Assembly: GCA_047967505.1 (NCBI GenBank)
Contig: CM106541.1
Source: Dipteris shenzhenensis
Lineage: Eukaryota > Polypodiophyta > Polypodiopsida > Gleicheniales
DNA length: 64,000 bases
Direction: 5' to 3' (one strand)
Shown: positions 44,315 to 55,509 of the stretch, piece by piece
Layout of the letters: every line of letters starts with the position of its first letter
How positions within the stretch are numbered: the stretch's first letter is position 1
Made by a program: the position numbers and the translations under genes
The notes under the pieces: model-generated
Told to the model about the DNA's origin: nothing
Database searches by the model: none
The model's input: only the letters and a program-made list of their open reading frames with translations

Positions 44315-47300
44315 CTAATTCACATTCTTTCCTTCTTCACACTTCTCAATCTCCTCTTTCCTTAGACGTTCAACTTCCTCTTTTGATTCTTCGGCACTAT
44401 AGCCTACATCCAACAAGGCCACATATATTTTGTTAAATTTCACTTCTTGAGATTGTGTAGTAGTGACTTGGGTAGCTATCTCGGGAGGTTCACTACCAAG
44501 ATCTTGACTAACAGGTAGCTCTAGGCTAGTTTGGGTGCTTTCAAGTATAGGCTCCAGTTGCTCTATACCATTCTAGGAGCTTTCAAGTATAAAATCATCA
44601 CTTCTTGGTAGTACATCATAGCATGGATGAAGCTGCGAGGTGTCAACTGCAATCTCCTCACTACTTGGCAATACATCTACATTGCTTGCTCTAGTACTTC
44701 ATCCTTAAGTAGTCCACTTCCCTCTCCCTTCAAAATAACCTCTTTTTGAGGTTTCATGCTCTGCATTGGGACCTCCACTTCTTTCCCTTTCCCTTCCATT
44801 GCAACAATTTGTTTTTCTTCCTTCTTGCGGTCTTCTTTTATGACCAATGGAACCTCAATGGTCCTTTGCAATCTCTCATCCATTCTCTTCTTTGTGTGTA
44901 GTTCTAGATGTGAGCTCTCTGATGTAAAGCTATCAGTTTTGGATTTCCTAGATGTCGAGCAATCATCCTCAGTAGTAGAGTCTATGTTTTCTACTACTTT
45001 CTCACTTGAGTCATGATGCACTTCTTTGCTCAATTCCACATCTGAACTCCCTTCCTCTTTATCATAGAATGTGGGCATGCAACTGAAGTAAGTATCAAAG
45101 TATTGAATCCGATGGAGGGAATCAATGACAACCACATCAATTCCTTTTCATAATATAGTCTCTGCAGCTAACCTCATTCCATACAATGCCACATTCCAAC
45201 CTTTCAGTCCATATGCTTCTACCATCTCTTCTATCAGAGAAGGGTGCTTTGGATGTCGATAATCAAGAGAAGGGGAGATTATTTTTAATGTTGCTCTCTC
45301 TTGGAAAAAGAGTTGAAGACTCTTTTTGGGAACTTGAAATGATGGACCATCACCCCTATGCATAAATGCAACCATCATGGGTTGCAAGATTTGGATGCCA
45401 GTGTCACCATGATAACTATGCTCATGTCACAATACCATACCATGCAACACCTTTCCAATGATACCCCTGAATGTAGATTTTAAACTAGCAAACAATGCAT
45501 CCCGTTGTGCATCCGTGATAAACATGACAAATGTTTCTCTTGGTTGTCTTGCCATAGGACCTTGTATCACAGCTCATATAAGCTGAACAATCCCTGACAC
45601 TAACAGATCCTGTAGTTCATCAAAGAAAAATGCATATGGATTGTCCCAAGGTTCACTGCCCATTGCAACCATAAATCTTTCAATATCAACTCCCTTGACA
45701 ATAACATAATTCGAATTATCCTTTGACAAACCAATGTCATAGGAGAACGTGAAAGACTCATTAAGGACTTGAAGCTTCATCTTTTTTTCATGGCATTTGA
45801 CTTTATATGTGCATACATCAGTTCCACACAAATAGGCATCTTAGCTCGAAGCTCCTTTGTTGGTGCTGCATCTTTATCCCATGATTTTATCCATTGCGAG
45901 GCCTAGTTCTTGTCAATCATTTTTCCCAACGCACATGCTTTTTGCTTGTCCACCTAATAGTTTTGATCCACCAACTCTTCATCTGATTGAAGGAAAAACT
46001 TTAATGCTCCATATGCAGCTTCAGCCTTTACTTCCTGGTTGACTATTTCTTCAAGGCTTCCCTGCTTGTTCTTCTTACCAAAGAAACATTCTCCATTTAA
46101 TACTTATGGCAAACCACCTTTACTATTTTTTTAGTACTATATCTCAATGCCCTCCACTAAATAATTGACATAACCTTTATAATTTTTTGCTTCTTGTTTA
46201 CTTCATGTTTAGGTGACTCAAAGGATATCATACCAGATTCGAATGCAATGCATACATCCACAATACATTGAAAGATTGTTTCAGGATGAAATACGATGCA
46301 CGTGTAATCCCTGTATTTATTGATGGCTCTTGTAACTTCTAGAAGACTTGGCTGAACATCATTTACAATAGCTGTCAAGCACCTATAAAACCGTGCCTAC
46401 TTTCCTAAATACTCTGCAGTGGGTCTCTTACCCTTTGAGGGTAGTGGCTTCCCGCACCCAATCCATAACTCTCTTGCTTTAAGAAGAACCTCTGAAAGAG
46501 TTGGCTTTTTCTTCTTTTGAAAAGGTTAATTATTGAGCCTGAGAGATTCCAACATATACTTAGAGTCATCTTCGAATAAACAAATATAAGCGATGATTTG
46601 CAAACTTTTGCATGTACTCTTCGGATGGTAAGTTTCCTCTTTTGGTCTCCTCAAATGCAATTCCACATGCCTCACAGAAGTGTTGGCTCAAACTTGCACC
46701 TTTCAAGGAATCTATTTCTAGATAGCATATACTTCTTTTCATCATCATCCTTGTATCTGCTCTTGTAAAGTGCCGCTTCACGAACAATGTCAATTTGTCT
46801 GAATTCTTGAAATGTTGTAAAGAAGTTTGCACGCGTATGAAAATACACATCATATAACACTAAATCATCACTTACAAGCTTCTTGAATGACATTGGACAT
46901 AGCGTGATATTACTGGGAGCTAGTGTTTTGGCCCGCCTTGCATCCTCATATAACTTTCTTGCAAACTTCTCATCCAGCTTTCTTTGATTGGTAAACAAAG
47001 TAGCTCGATTGATGTGTGTTGTCTGCATTGAATATTGTGAGAATCCCCACATATACCCTTCATCATCATCAGAGTGTAGATCAACATTTATAAATGTATC
47101 TGCAAGTAGTGATTCTATAAGCTTGGCTTCTTGAGCTTGTTCATCCTCGTTATCACTGTCATCATCATCCAACCTCTCACCACATTGTAATTGGGTTACT
47201 TTTGGGTTCTCTCTTTCGAGTCGAGGCCTTTTTCTCCTCTTCAAGATACAGGCGTAGCTTCCACATGAGGGTCAAACTTAGATGGTGTCTTCTTCTTTTC

Positions 47301-47747
47301 GTTGCTTATTGTAGTCTACACCTATGGTTGGATAGTTCGGACCAAAGGTGAAGGTTGTACAAAACCCTGAGAAGATCCAAGTGTGCCACCATCTTGACCA
47401 TCCTTAATATCTGGTAATGCATCCCATATAGCCTTAAGAGAACTCAAGGCATCACCTATATAGGGATACTTTGCGGAATTCAACACTTCCCATAAGAAGT
47501 ACTTCCTAGAGTTTGTCCTCAACTTTAGTACACGTAGACCCTTCATGTTGTCATCACATATGGCTATCATGAAGTCCCTGTGTGGAAACACATCCAACTT
47601 CAAGATAGCTCCAACACTTCCAATTGCTTGGCTAGAAAATTTGGGACTTGTCACTTTTGCTGAAGTAATAACAAGGTGACAACTCTTTGGTTTCTCCATC
47701 ATAAACCAAGCATGATCGATGAATTTCTTGTGAACAAGCATGGCCAT
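44315..47747 (-). pseudogene. Large unknown gene, multi-frame, with acidic and basic regions
   Basis: From 47747 down: an N-terminal part MLVHKKFIDHAWFMMEKPKS with FSSQAIGSVGAILKLDVFP; an acidic stretch (DDDDSDNEDEQAQEAKLIES) with ARKLYEDARRAKTLAPSNI; and a central frame (45831 to 44677, three stops) with YDIGLSKDNSNYVIVKGVDI, DNPYAFFFDELQDLLVSGIV, PRETFVMFITDAQRDALFAS, YGLKGWNVALYGMRLAAETI and VVVIDSLHRIQYFDTYFSCM. The end, in another frame, is QSQEVKFNKIYVALLDVGYS, VERLRKEEIEKCEEGKNVN, stop at 44315. I do not recognise the family. Introns or decay could explain the frame changes. It starts right beside the truncated LTR. Confidence 0.45.
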
Positions 47748-47939
47748 TGCAAATTCCTGAAATTGTAAAACATATTACATAAGACATCCTCCTTAACCAA
47801 ATAATGAAATCAATAAAAGACCATTACTAAAAACTTGAATTCAGATTTATAAATTACGATAAAACTACGAAGACATTGCATAGTGGAATCACTTTAACTC
47901 CTATGGGGGTTCTCTAAAATATTTGCAACACCAAGCACA

Positions 47940-49520
47940 CCAAGCATGGTAAGGTTTCTTTCATGGATCGTGTCCATCAACAAGGAAACAAGATGGGATT
48001 ATAATTTTCCTAAAACATTTGAACTACCATGGGCATTACCTAGTGCAATGACCCCTACCCCGTGGTGGTGGAAACCCAGAAGTACCGGGAAAGTCTTTAT
48101 CCCAAGGGTTGGGATTCCTTGTTGATAAAAAAAGAATCAACAAGGCACTCTCTATCCCCCGAGTTGGGATGAGTTTCATGAAGCATAGTAAGAAGCATAG
48201 TAAGAAACTGGATGAGTTTCTGTGTTGGATTGTATCCATCAACAAGGCAAGAAGATTGGATTGGAGTTTATCTAAAACATTTGAACCACCACGGGCATTG
48301 CCTAGTGCAATGACCCCTACCCCGTAGTGGTGGGAATCCAGAAGTACCAGGAAAGTCTTTATCCCAAGGGTTGGGATTCCTTGTTGTTGATAAAAGAGTA
48401 TCAACAAGGCACTCTCTATCCCAAGACTTGGGATGAGTTTCATGAAGCATGGTAAGAATCTGGATGAGTTTTTGTAATGGATTATGTCCATCAACAAGGC
48501 AAGAGGATTGGGTTGGAGGTTATCTAAAACATTTGAACCACCACGGGCATTGCCTAGTGAATGATCCCTACCCCGTGGTGGTGGGAACCCAGAAGTACCA
48601 TGACAGTCTTTATCCCAAGGGTTGGAATTCCTTGTTAATAAAAGAGTATCAACAAGGCACTCTCTATTCCAAGAGTTGGGATGAGTTTCATGAAGCATGG
48701 TAAGAATCTGGATCAATTTCATGAAGCATGGTAAGAATTTGGATGAGTTTCTGTAATGGATGGTGTCCATCAACAAGGCAAGAAGATTGGATTCGAGTTT
48801 ATCTAAAACATTTGAACCACCATGGGCATTGCCTAGTGCAATGACCCCTACCCCGTGGTGGTGGAAACCCGGAAGTACCGGGAAAGTCTTTATCCCAAGG
48901 GTTGGGATTCCTTGTTGATAAAACAGTATCAACAAGGCGCTCTGTATCCCAAGAGTTGGGATGAGTTTCATGAAGCATGGTAAGAATCTGGATGAGTTTC
49001 TGTAATGGATGGTGTCCTTTAACAAGGCAAGAAGATTGGATTGGAGTTTTTCTAAAGAACCACCACGGGCATTGCCTAGTGCAATGACCCTTATCCCGTG
49101 GTGGTGGGAACCCGGAAGTACCGGGAAAGTCTTTATCCCAAGGGTTAGGATTCCTTATCGAGATAAAAGAGTATCAACAAGGCACTCTCTATCCCAAGAG
49201 TTGTGATGAGTTTCATGAAGCGTGGTAAGAATCTGGATGAGTTTCTATGATGGATGGTGTCCATCAACAAGGAAATAAAATTGGATTGTAATTTGCCTAA
49301 AATATTTGAACCACCACAGGCATTGCCTAGTACAATGTATGACCCCTACCCCGTGGTGGTGCGAACCCAGAAGTACCAGGAAAGTCTTTCTTCCAAGGGT
49401 TGGCATTCCTTGTTGATAAAATAGCATCAACAAGGCACTCTCTATCCCAAGAGTTGGGATGAGTCTCGCTGGTCAACAAGGCAAGAATGATTCCATCATA
49501 GTTGTTTAAAATAATTAAAC
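47940..49520 (+). repeat. ~250-bp tandem satellite, about six units, hairpin-dense
   Basis: Unit starts (CCACCACGGGCATTGCC) lie near 48022, 48285, 48538, 48817, 49060 and 49308. In the unit at 48817: CCACCATGGG-CATTGC / GCAATG-(8)-CCCGTGGTGG (48817-48861); ATCCCAA-GGG-TTGGGAT (48892-48908); CCTTGTTGATA-6-TATCAACAAGG (48910-48937); ATCCCAA-GAG-TTGGGAT (48946-48962). The 329-codon minus frame across the array is repeat-derived. Confidence 0.92.
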
Positions 49521-49529
49521 CACCCCGGA

Positions 49530-50925
49530 CAATTAAGATTTCACATGGGAAACTAGAATATAAGTATTTTCATCAGATGAGAAACCTGAAATAAATATAC
49601 TAAGTAGATGTATTTAGATATATTTTCATCCTAATGTACATACTAATACTGACCTAATGCTAGCTAATCCTAATATATTCTAATATTCAAATTAAAGATA
49701 CTTATAATTTTATCTATCCTAACTAATCTAATATTAATCTAGCTAGTTAAATCAAATTAATCAACCTTATATTAGTTCATTATATATTTAATTGACCTAT
49801 GTATCTTACATAAATTTAATTCAATATATACCATATATTCTAAATTACCACACAATGATTAATTGATTAATTTAAAAAGATTAATTAATTTTAAGTGATA
49901 AACTAATCTTAATTTCAATAGATTAAAAATACTAATGAATTAATCTATAAATAGATTAACTTAAATTAATTTAAATAGATTAACTTTTATAAATTTAAAT
50001 CGATTAACTTAAATTAAATAGAATAACTTAATATAAATTAATTAACTTAAATTAAATAAATTAACTTAACTAATTTAAATCGATTAACTTAAATTAAATA
50101 GATTAGCTTAAATAAATTTAAAATGAATTAAATTAAATTAAATAGATTAACTCAAACTAAATATATTAATTTAAATAGATTATCTTATATTAATTTAAAT
50201 CTTTTAACTTAAATTAAATAGACTAATTTAATTTATTTAAATAGATTAAATTTATTTAAGATAATTAATTAATTTAATTTAATTTATTAATTTAAATACA
50301 TTAACTAATTTAAATAGATTAACTTATCTTAATTTAATATTTAATTAGAATAAATTTATTTACTTTAATTAATATAAATAGATTAAATAAATTAGTTTAA
50401 ATAATTTTCCTTATATTAATTTGTTAATTAGTTAATTAATTAATTATTTAATTTAAATCATTAACTTAAATTAATTTAAATCAACTAATTTTAGTAGATT
50501 AATAGTCTCAATTTAATATGTAATTAATCCTTTTTAATCTAATTATTGATTAATTAACTTTAGTTAATTAAATTCAATTAATTATAAGATTAATTCGGTA
50601 GTTAATTTTATAGATTAATTAATCTAATTCAGTAGATTAACTATCTTACTTATTTTAAATTAATCTAATTTTATTAATTAACTTATCTTAATTTTATTTA
50701 AGTAATCTAATTTTATTAGATTAACTAAATTAAAGTAAATAATCTACTTGATTAATTAGATTAAACTAAATTACAGTAATTAACAAATTTTAAAATAAAG
50801 TAAAAACACTTAATTTAATTAATCTAACATAACGTAATTTAATTAATCTAACATAACGTAATTAATTTAAGTAAAATAACGTAATTAATTAATTAACACT
50901 TAATTTAAAATAATCTAACATACAT
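49530..50925. repeat. AT-rich low-complexity tract
   Basis: Almost only A and T, built on TTAATTTAAATAGATTAACT words. No genes. Such DNA may behave as a matrix-attachment or easily unwound region. Confidence 0.9.
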
Positions 50926-51040
50926 TGACCACTAACCCAACCTAAGCTAACCTAACCACGAACCATTAACCTAACCTAATTATGAATCCTAACCTAACCG
51001 TAGCCTAACCTAACCACAAACCTAACCTAGCCTCCTTGCC
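50926..51040 (+). repeat. CCTAA-type degenerate array
   Basis: Repeated AACCTAACC words with spacers. Similar in word content to 28505-28780. Confidence 0.7.
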
Positions 51041-51828
51041 TCCTTGTCTAACCGGCGCGCCACATGTTGGCCGCCGCCTCAGAGAAATATAGCCCTTGGT
51101 TTACCTTTCGCCGTTGTTGATGCCGAGGTCAGCCGTCCTCGCTACCTCGCCCACAAGGAGCTCCCCCGGCGCTAAGGGTGCAGATTTGGCGTTGAGGGTG
51201 CAGATTTTCCGCTTCGTGTGGTGCGCGAAGCCGATCTGGAAGGTGCTTCGTGTGATTGGAGGATGTGTTGAGAGCGGGGAAGAATGCGAGCAGGAAGGTG
51301 GCGACGTATCCAGTGCGAAGAATGCGAGCAAGAAGGAAGCTAAAAACGTGATGGGGAGCGAAGAAGAGAGTGCATTTGGTGATGGAGTTGAAGGAACTGT
51401 GGGGCAAGGAGGAGGCGATGGAGGAGGAACTGCTCCCGCAAGAGAGGAGGAGAGAATAGTGGCGATGGAGAGAGAAGTCTGCAATGATCTCCAAGCTATT
51501 AAGGCAGAGGCCAGAGGACTGCGTTGTGAGGGAGAGAAAGAGAAGCTTGGTTGTCGTTTTGGCGGATGGGTGTGGAAGGGAAGCTTGATGAAGCGTACGT
51601 TTTGAAGAGGAGGCCGCCAATTAAGAGTTTTAAAGCGAGGAGCTGGTTGTGCAATTGCTACAACTAAACGAAGGCGTTTGGGGAAGGGATGGGGAGAGGC
51701 ACAAAGGGGGGGAGGAGCTCGGCAGAATCGGGCCGCATGCGATAGGCGTCTTCCAATTAAACTTCCAACTCTGTGGATATTTGTATGGTCCTATCATATC
51801 TGTTCATGATCTCTTTAGTTTCCATAGG

Positions 51829-52011
51829 GCGTGGTGGAGTGATTTTTTTGCTGATCAGCTGGACGATCCGTGCACAGGATAATTTGAAGCTCCAGACGAA
51901 GGAGTTGATGACCGCCCCAAAGTTGCTTTAGTTGTTGGTGTCACCGGTGTCATGGGGACTAGCCTGGCGGAATTGTTACCCCGCTCTAATTTGCCGTTTC
52001 GTGAAAATGGC
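51829..52011 (+). pseudogene. PRISE / VEP1-type reductase, N-terminal fragment
   Basis: In one frame: WWSDFFADQLDDP, a TAA at 51880-51882, then RPKVALVVGVTGVMGTSLAE and LLPRSNLPF. GVTGxxG followed by SLAE(L/I)LP is the NAD(P)-binding start of plant progesterone 5-beta-reductase/iridoid synthase-like proteins, whose N-terminus also has the WW residues. Only about 60 of some 390 residues are present and no later domain is found, so it is a truncated relic. The surrounding 51060-51830 has GC-rich frames without identity. Confidence 0.75.
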
Positions 52012-52546
52012 ATCGTCAATCCTCTGACAAAAGAGTGAGGGGTTGTAAAGATGGAGCCAATTTTATTAGGCTTTCTAGTCATCCTCTGACGAAAGAGTAA
52101 AGATGGAGCCGAAAAGAAAGAAACGCCAAGGCAGAGAGAGTCATAAAAGCTAGAGAAAGAGGTAATCAGCCGATCGAAGGATGCGGGCAAACCGTTTGGG
52201 AAAAAGAAATCGAATGGCAAGCAGCTCGAGCGCTCGATGCACCTGCGGTGGCACGGCGTGCGCTGCTGGACTGGGTTTGAAGGAGAGCTGCGAAGGCCAT
52301 AGCCATTACGCAGATGGGTGCAGCAACAGATTTGAGGACAAAGGCTGCGCCAAAATGGCGCGCTCGCCAAGTGTGGGCACACAAGAACTCGGCGAGCCCA
52401 ACAATTCTCGTGTCGAGCGTCCCTCTGCGACTAAAATCTACAAGCGATGCTACGGCAATGTACTGATGATGCTCACGATGTGGGTAGGAGGAGGCAAGCG
52501 ATTGAGGGTGGAGCAGAGGAGGGAAGAAGGGAGCCAATAGGATCAA

Positions 52547-52777
52547 CCTGGCCTTATTAGTGCCGCCATGCGCAAACTCAGAGACAGATTCGATGGTCTG
52601 GATTTCGAGCCCCATGTTACCATCCTGGGTCTGCAGAGACTTCCCCTGCAACGTGCTTCCGAGTATCTCCGAGCTGCTTGTCATTCTCTGTATCCGTTCA
52701 CTTGCCGTTTGACTCACGTTGACTACCGTCAGAGCTTCTACCAGTGTGTTTACATGTTCGCTGTCACTTCCAACAAG
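52547..52777 (+). pseudogene. Cyclic phosphodiesterase (2H family), first-exon fragment
   Basis: Translation: AAMRKLRDRF, FEPHVTILG with the first HxT motif, ASEYLRAACHSLYPFTCRL, then FYQCVYMFAVTSNK up to a donor site GT at 52778. This matches plant 2',3'-cyclic phosphodiesterase (acting on ADP-ribose 1'',2''-cyclic phosphate), where FxPHVTV and FFFQCVxLL are conserved. The usual start (YSVWALP) and the second HxS/T motif (PHLSLLY) are not found within 1 kb. A 205-codon frame on the opposite strand is its shadow. Confidence 0.78.
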
Positions 52778-52799
52778 GTACAAAATTTAGATTAGTTTT

Positions 52800-54330
52800 C
52801 TTCGCTCTGGTTTTCCCGGCTGCCTTGATGCGGTGTGCCTCTCTGCTTCTAAGTTTCTTCGACAGTGGGCAGCAAGAAGGCCTTTATCTAACTTGCAGTC
52901 TAGCAATTACTTTTTGTCTTGGAGTTCGTCCCTGCTTGCAAGTGATTTGAGTTCCCAGGTTTTGTTGGGACCATCCATCTCATCCATGGAGCGTTCCTGA
53001 CCTTGCTTAAATCATTTGTTTCCCAATCATGATAGAACAACTTTCATGATGGCAAAAAGAGAGCTGTTTTCACAAATCCAGTGTAGATTTCAGTGGAAAA
53101 AATGACGACCAACAGTCAAGCCCATATGTGTTAATCCAAGGGGAAAAATGTTTAAATTTTAAAATTTTAGTGTAAAAGAGAGGGAAAGATGGGCGGGAGG
53201 AGTTTTTTTGAAAAGACTAGGAATATATAAAGAGAGTGTCAATCATTTCACAAGTACGAGCTAGTGGGAAGGCTTTTAACTTGTAGCGACATTCTTGAAA
53301 AAAGTCCAAAATCAAAATGAAGGTAATGTGAAACATATGACAGACGCCATATCTCCTCTTTTTTTTGAACATATAGCTCATTTAGAGAAAAAATACAAAA
53401 TTAAGCCAATTGATTAATTCACATATGGCGTATGCCACATCTCCTCTTATTTTTGACCATCTAGCTCATTTAGAGAAAACATACAAAATTAAGAAAAATG
53501 ATTAATTAAATCCAATACATTTAAATTAGTTAGAGTAATCTAATGATCCTATTTAGATTAATTATATTAATTTGAGTAATTGATTAAATTTATTAAATTA
53601 ATTTAAAATATAATTAAACTATGCTTATGTTAATTAATTAATTAATTAGATTCATAGATTAGAAAGATTAATTAGATGAATTATTTTGATTTGTTAATCA
53701 TTAGATTAGTAAATAAGTTCAATTAGACATGATGTTGATTAATGTATTTAATTGAAATCCAATTATGCAAAATTAATTAATTAATTAGATTCACAGATTA
53801 GTTAAGCAATAATTAGTTTAATTAGATTAGTTAAGCAATAAACTAATTAATTGGATTTATTACTCCAATTAGATTAATTAAGGATGCTTCCTTAGAAGAT
53901 GTGGCTTGAGCCACACCTTTATTTAAATAGTTCTAATTCTAAGAAAAGAAATCAAAATCTTTCCATTTTTAATTGAAAACAATCTAACATATGGGCTACT
54001 CCATATGTTGTTTTAGAGAAGGCTTCCTTTGAAGGTGTGGCTTAAGCCATACCTTCATCTAAATATTTCTAAATTTGAGAAAAAAATTCAAATTAATAGC
54101 AAAAAATGAGGGTTTTAAAGAAAACATTTCTACTTTGATTTTCTAATAAATTTCTTTCCAAAAAACACAAATTACTCTTTCACATTTGGATTTTTTTTCC
54201 AATTTGATAGCTCAAAATGGGGGTTTTTCTAAAACAATTCTTCACAGTTTGCTTTTTTTTTCAATTTAATTTCAAAAAAATAGGGTTTTAAAAATAATAA
54301 TTTTACATCTTGATTTTATACCATTTAATT
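52800..54330. other. AT-rich spacer with short duplications
   Basis: No gene seen. ACATATG..CATCTCCTCTT blocks repeat near 53345 and 53425. TGTGGCTTGAGCCACACC and its variant TGTGGCTTAAGCCATACC (each a small palindrome) occur near 53901 and 54037. Confidence 0.6.
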
Positions 54331-54358
54331 AGGATTTAGGGTTTAGTGTTTAGGGTTT
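54331..54358 (+). repeat. Interstitial plant telomere-type repeat
   Basis: GATTTAGGGTTTAGTGTTTA followed by GGGTTT: about three TTTAGGG units, one changed. Confidence 0.7.
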
Positions 54359-54439
54359 CAATTAAAAAACAAGGAAATATGTGTGTCCAACCATGCAAAT
54401 GATGCTCTAAGGGTATGATACTTTGCAAGGATTTACATT

Positions 54440-54560
54440 AAGGCTATCCAAAACACAAGAAGCATGTTTTATGCTTTGTAAGGACTTACATTAAGGCCTA
54501 TGCAAAGTATCATGCCCATCCAAAACACAAGAAGCATGTTTTATGCTTTTAATACTCATG
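54440..54560 (+). repeat. Direct repeat pair
   Basis: CCAAAACACAAGAAGCATGT plus TTTATGCTTT occurs twice, about 70 bases apart, with CTTTGCA and ACATTAAGGC words around. Confidence 0.75.
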
Positions 54561-55509
54561 CATGATGCATGGTTTCAAGTAAGTGAACAAGGAAATATGC
54601 ATGTCCAACTGTGCAAATGATATTTCAGGTATTCGATACTTTGCACATGTGTCTAATACTTTGCACAGGCCTTAATCTTACTAAAGTTAGGCTTGTGCAA
54701 AGCATCATGTCCACACATGCACCATAGAGCAAGCCCTCGATCACACTTATCCCAGTAAAATTTAGTGATACTGGTCATGAAGCACTTATAGGAGTAGAGG
54801 ATATCGATGCCATTTGTGGGATAAGCAAGGCAATAACTAGGATCGATGATAATAATGATATTGGCCATGAAGTTCTCACTAGGTCAGAAGACATAGATGC
54901 AATTTGTGGGACAGGGATTGATTCAAACATTGTTTCAGACATTGGTCATGATGTTCGCACTAAAATGGATCCGATTCAACAACGTACTTTTGGATTCGAA
55001 ATATTGGCTTCAATGAACTCAATGTCTAAAAGATTGCCATTTCCAAGGTATTACAGATCGACGAATAGTTCTCAAGACCATTCCACATTTGACTTCACAA
55101 ATGAAGATGTAAGAGAAATGCAATCTGAAATGGACAACGATGTCATGTCGAATAGGAAAAGAAAGCTGCTAGGCTAAAAAAGAAAGTATGTAAGTGTTAA
55201 GAGGCGACGAATCATGGCACCAATTCTAGAACCCAAGAGGCATGTAATGCTATTCGAACAGAATATATAAGAAACTATAATGAAAGTCTACTGCAAGAAG
55301 CTTTGCCTTAGAAGAGTTACGAAGGAAGATTGCGAGGCTAGATACGTGTAGGTATTTGGAGCAAGACAAGGCCAAATAGGCATAATCATCTTCTTTAAGA
55401 GTTTTCTTGCTTCTTTCGACAACCTGAAGACGTCTTAAAGACAACGCTATGCAAACCTCAGTTGATGCTGATGGTTAATGGACTAGTCATATGTAACTGA
55501 GGATACCAT

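Noticed and set aside
48036-49025. 329-codon open frame on the minus strand
   Set aside because: It runs through the ~250-bp satellite and repeats with it; no sign of a protein family.
51129-51620. 163-codon minus frame and 169-codon plus frame in the GC-rich island
   Set aside because: Overlapping open frames on both strands in GC-rich DNA with no recognised motif; likely compositional.
52166-52783. 205-codon minus-strand frame
   Set aside because: Opposite strand of the cyclic phosphodiesterase exon, which has a clear family match on the plus strand.
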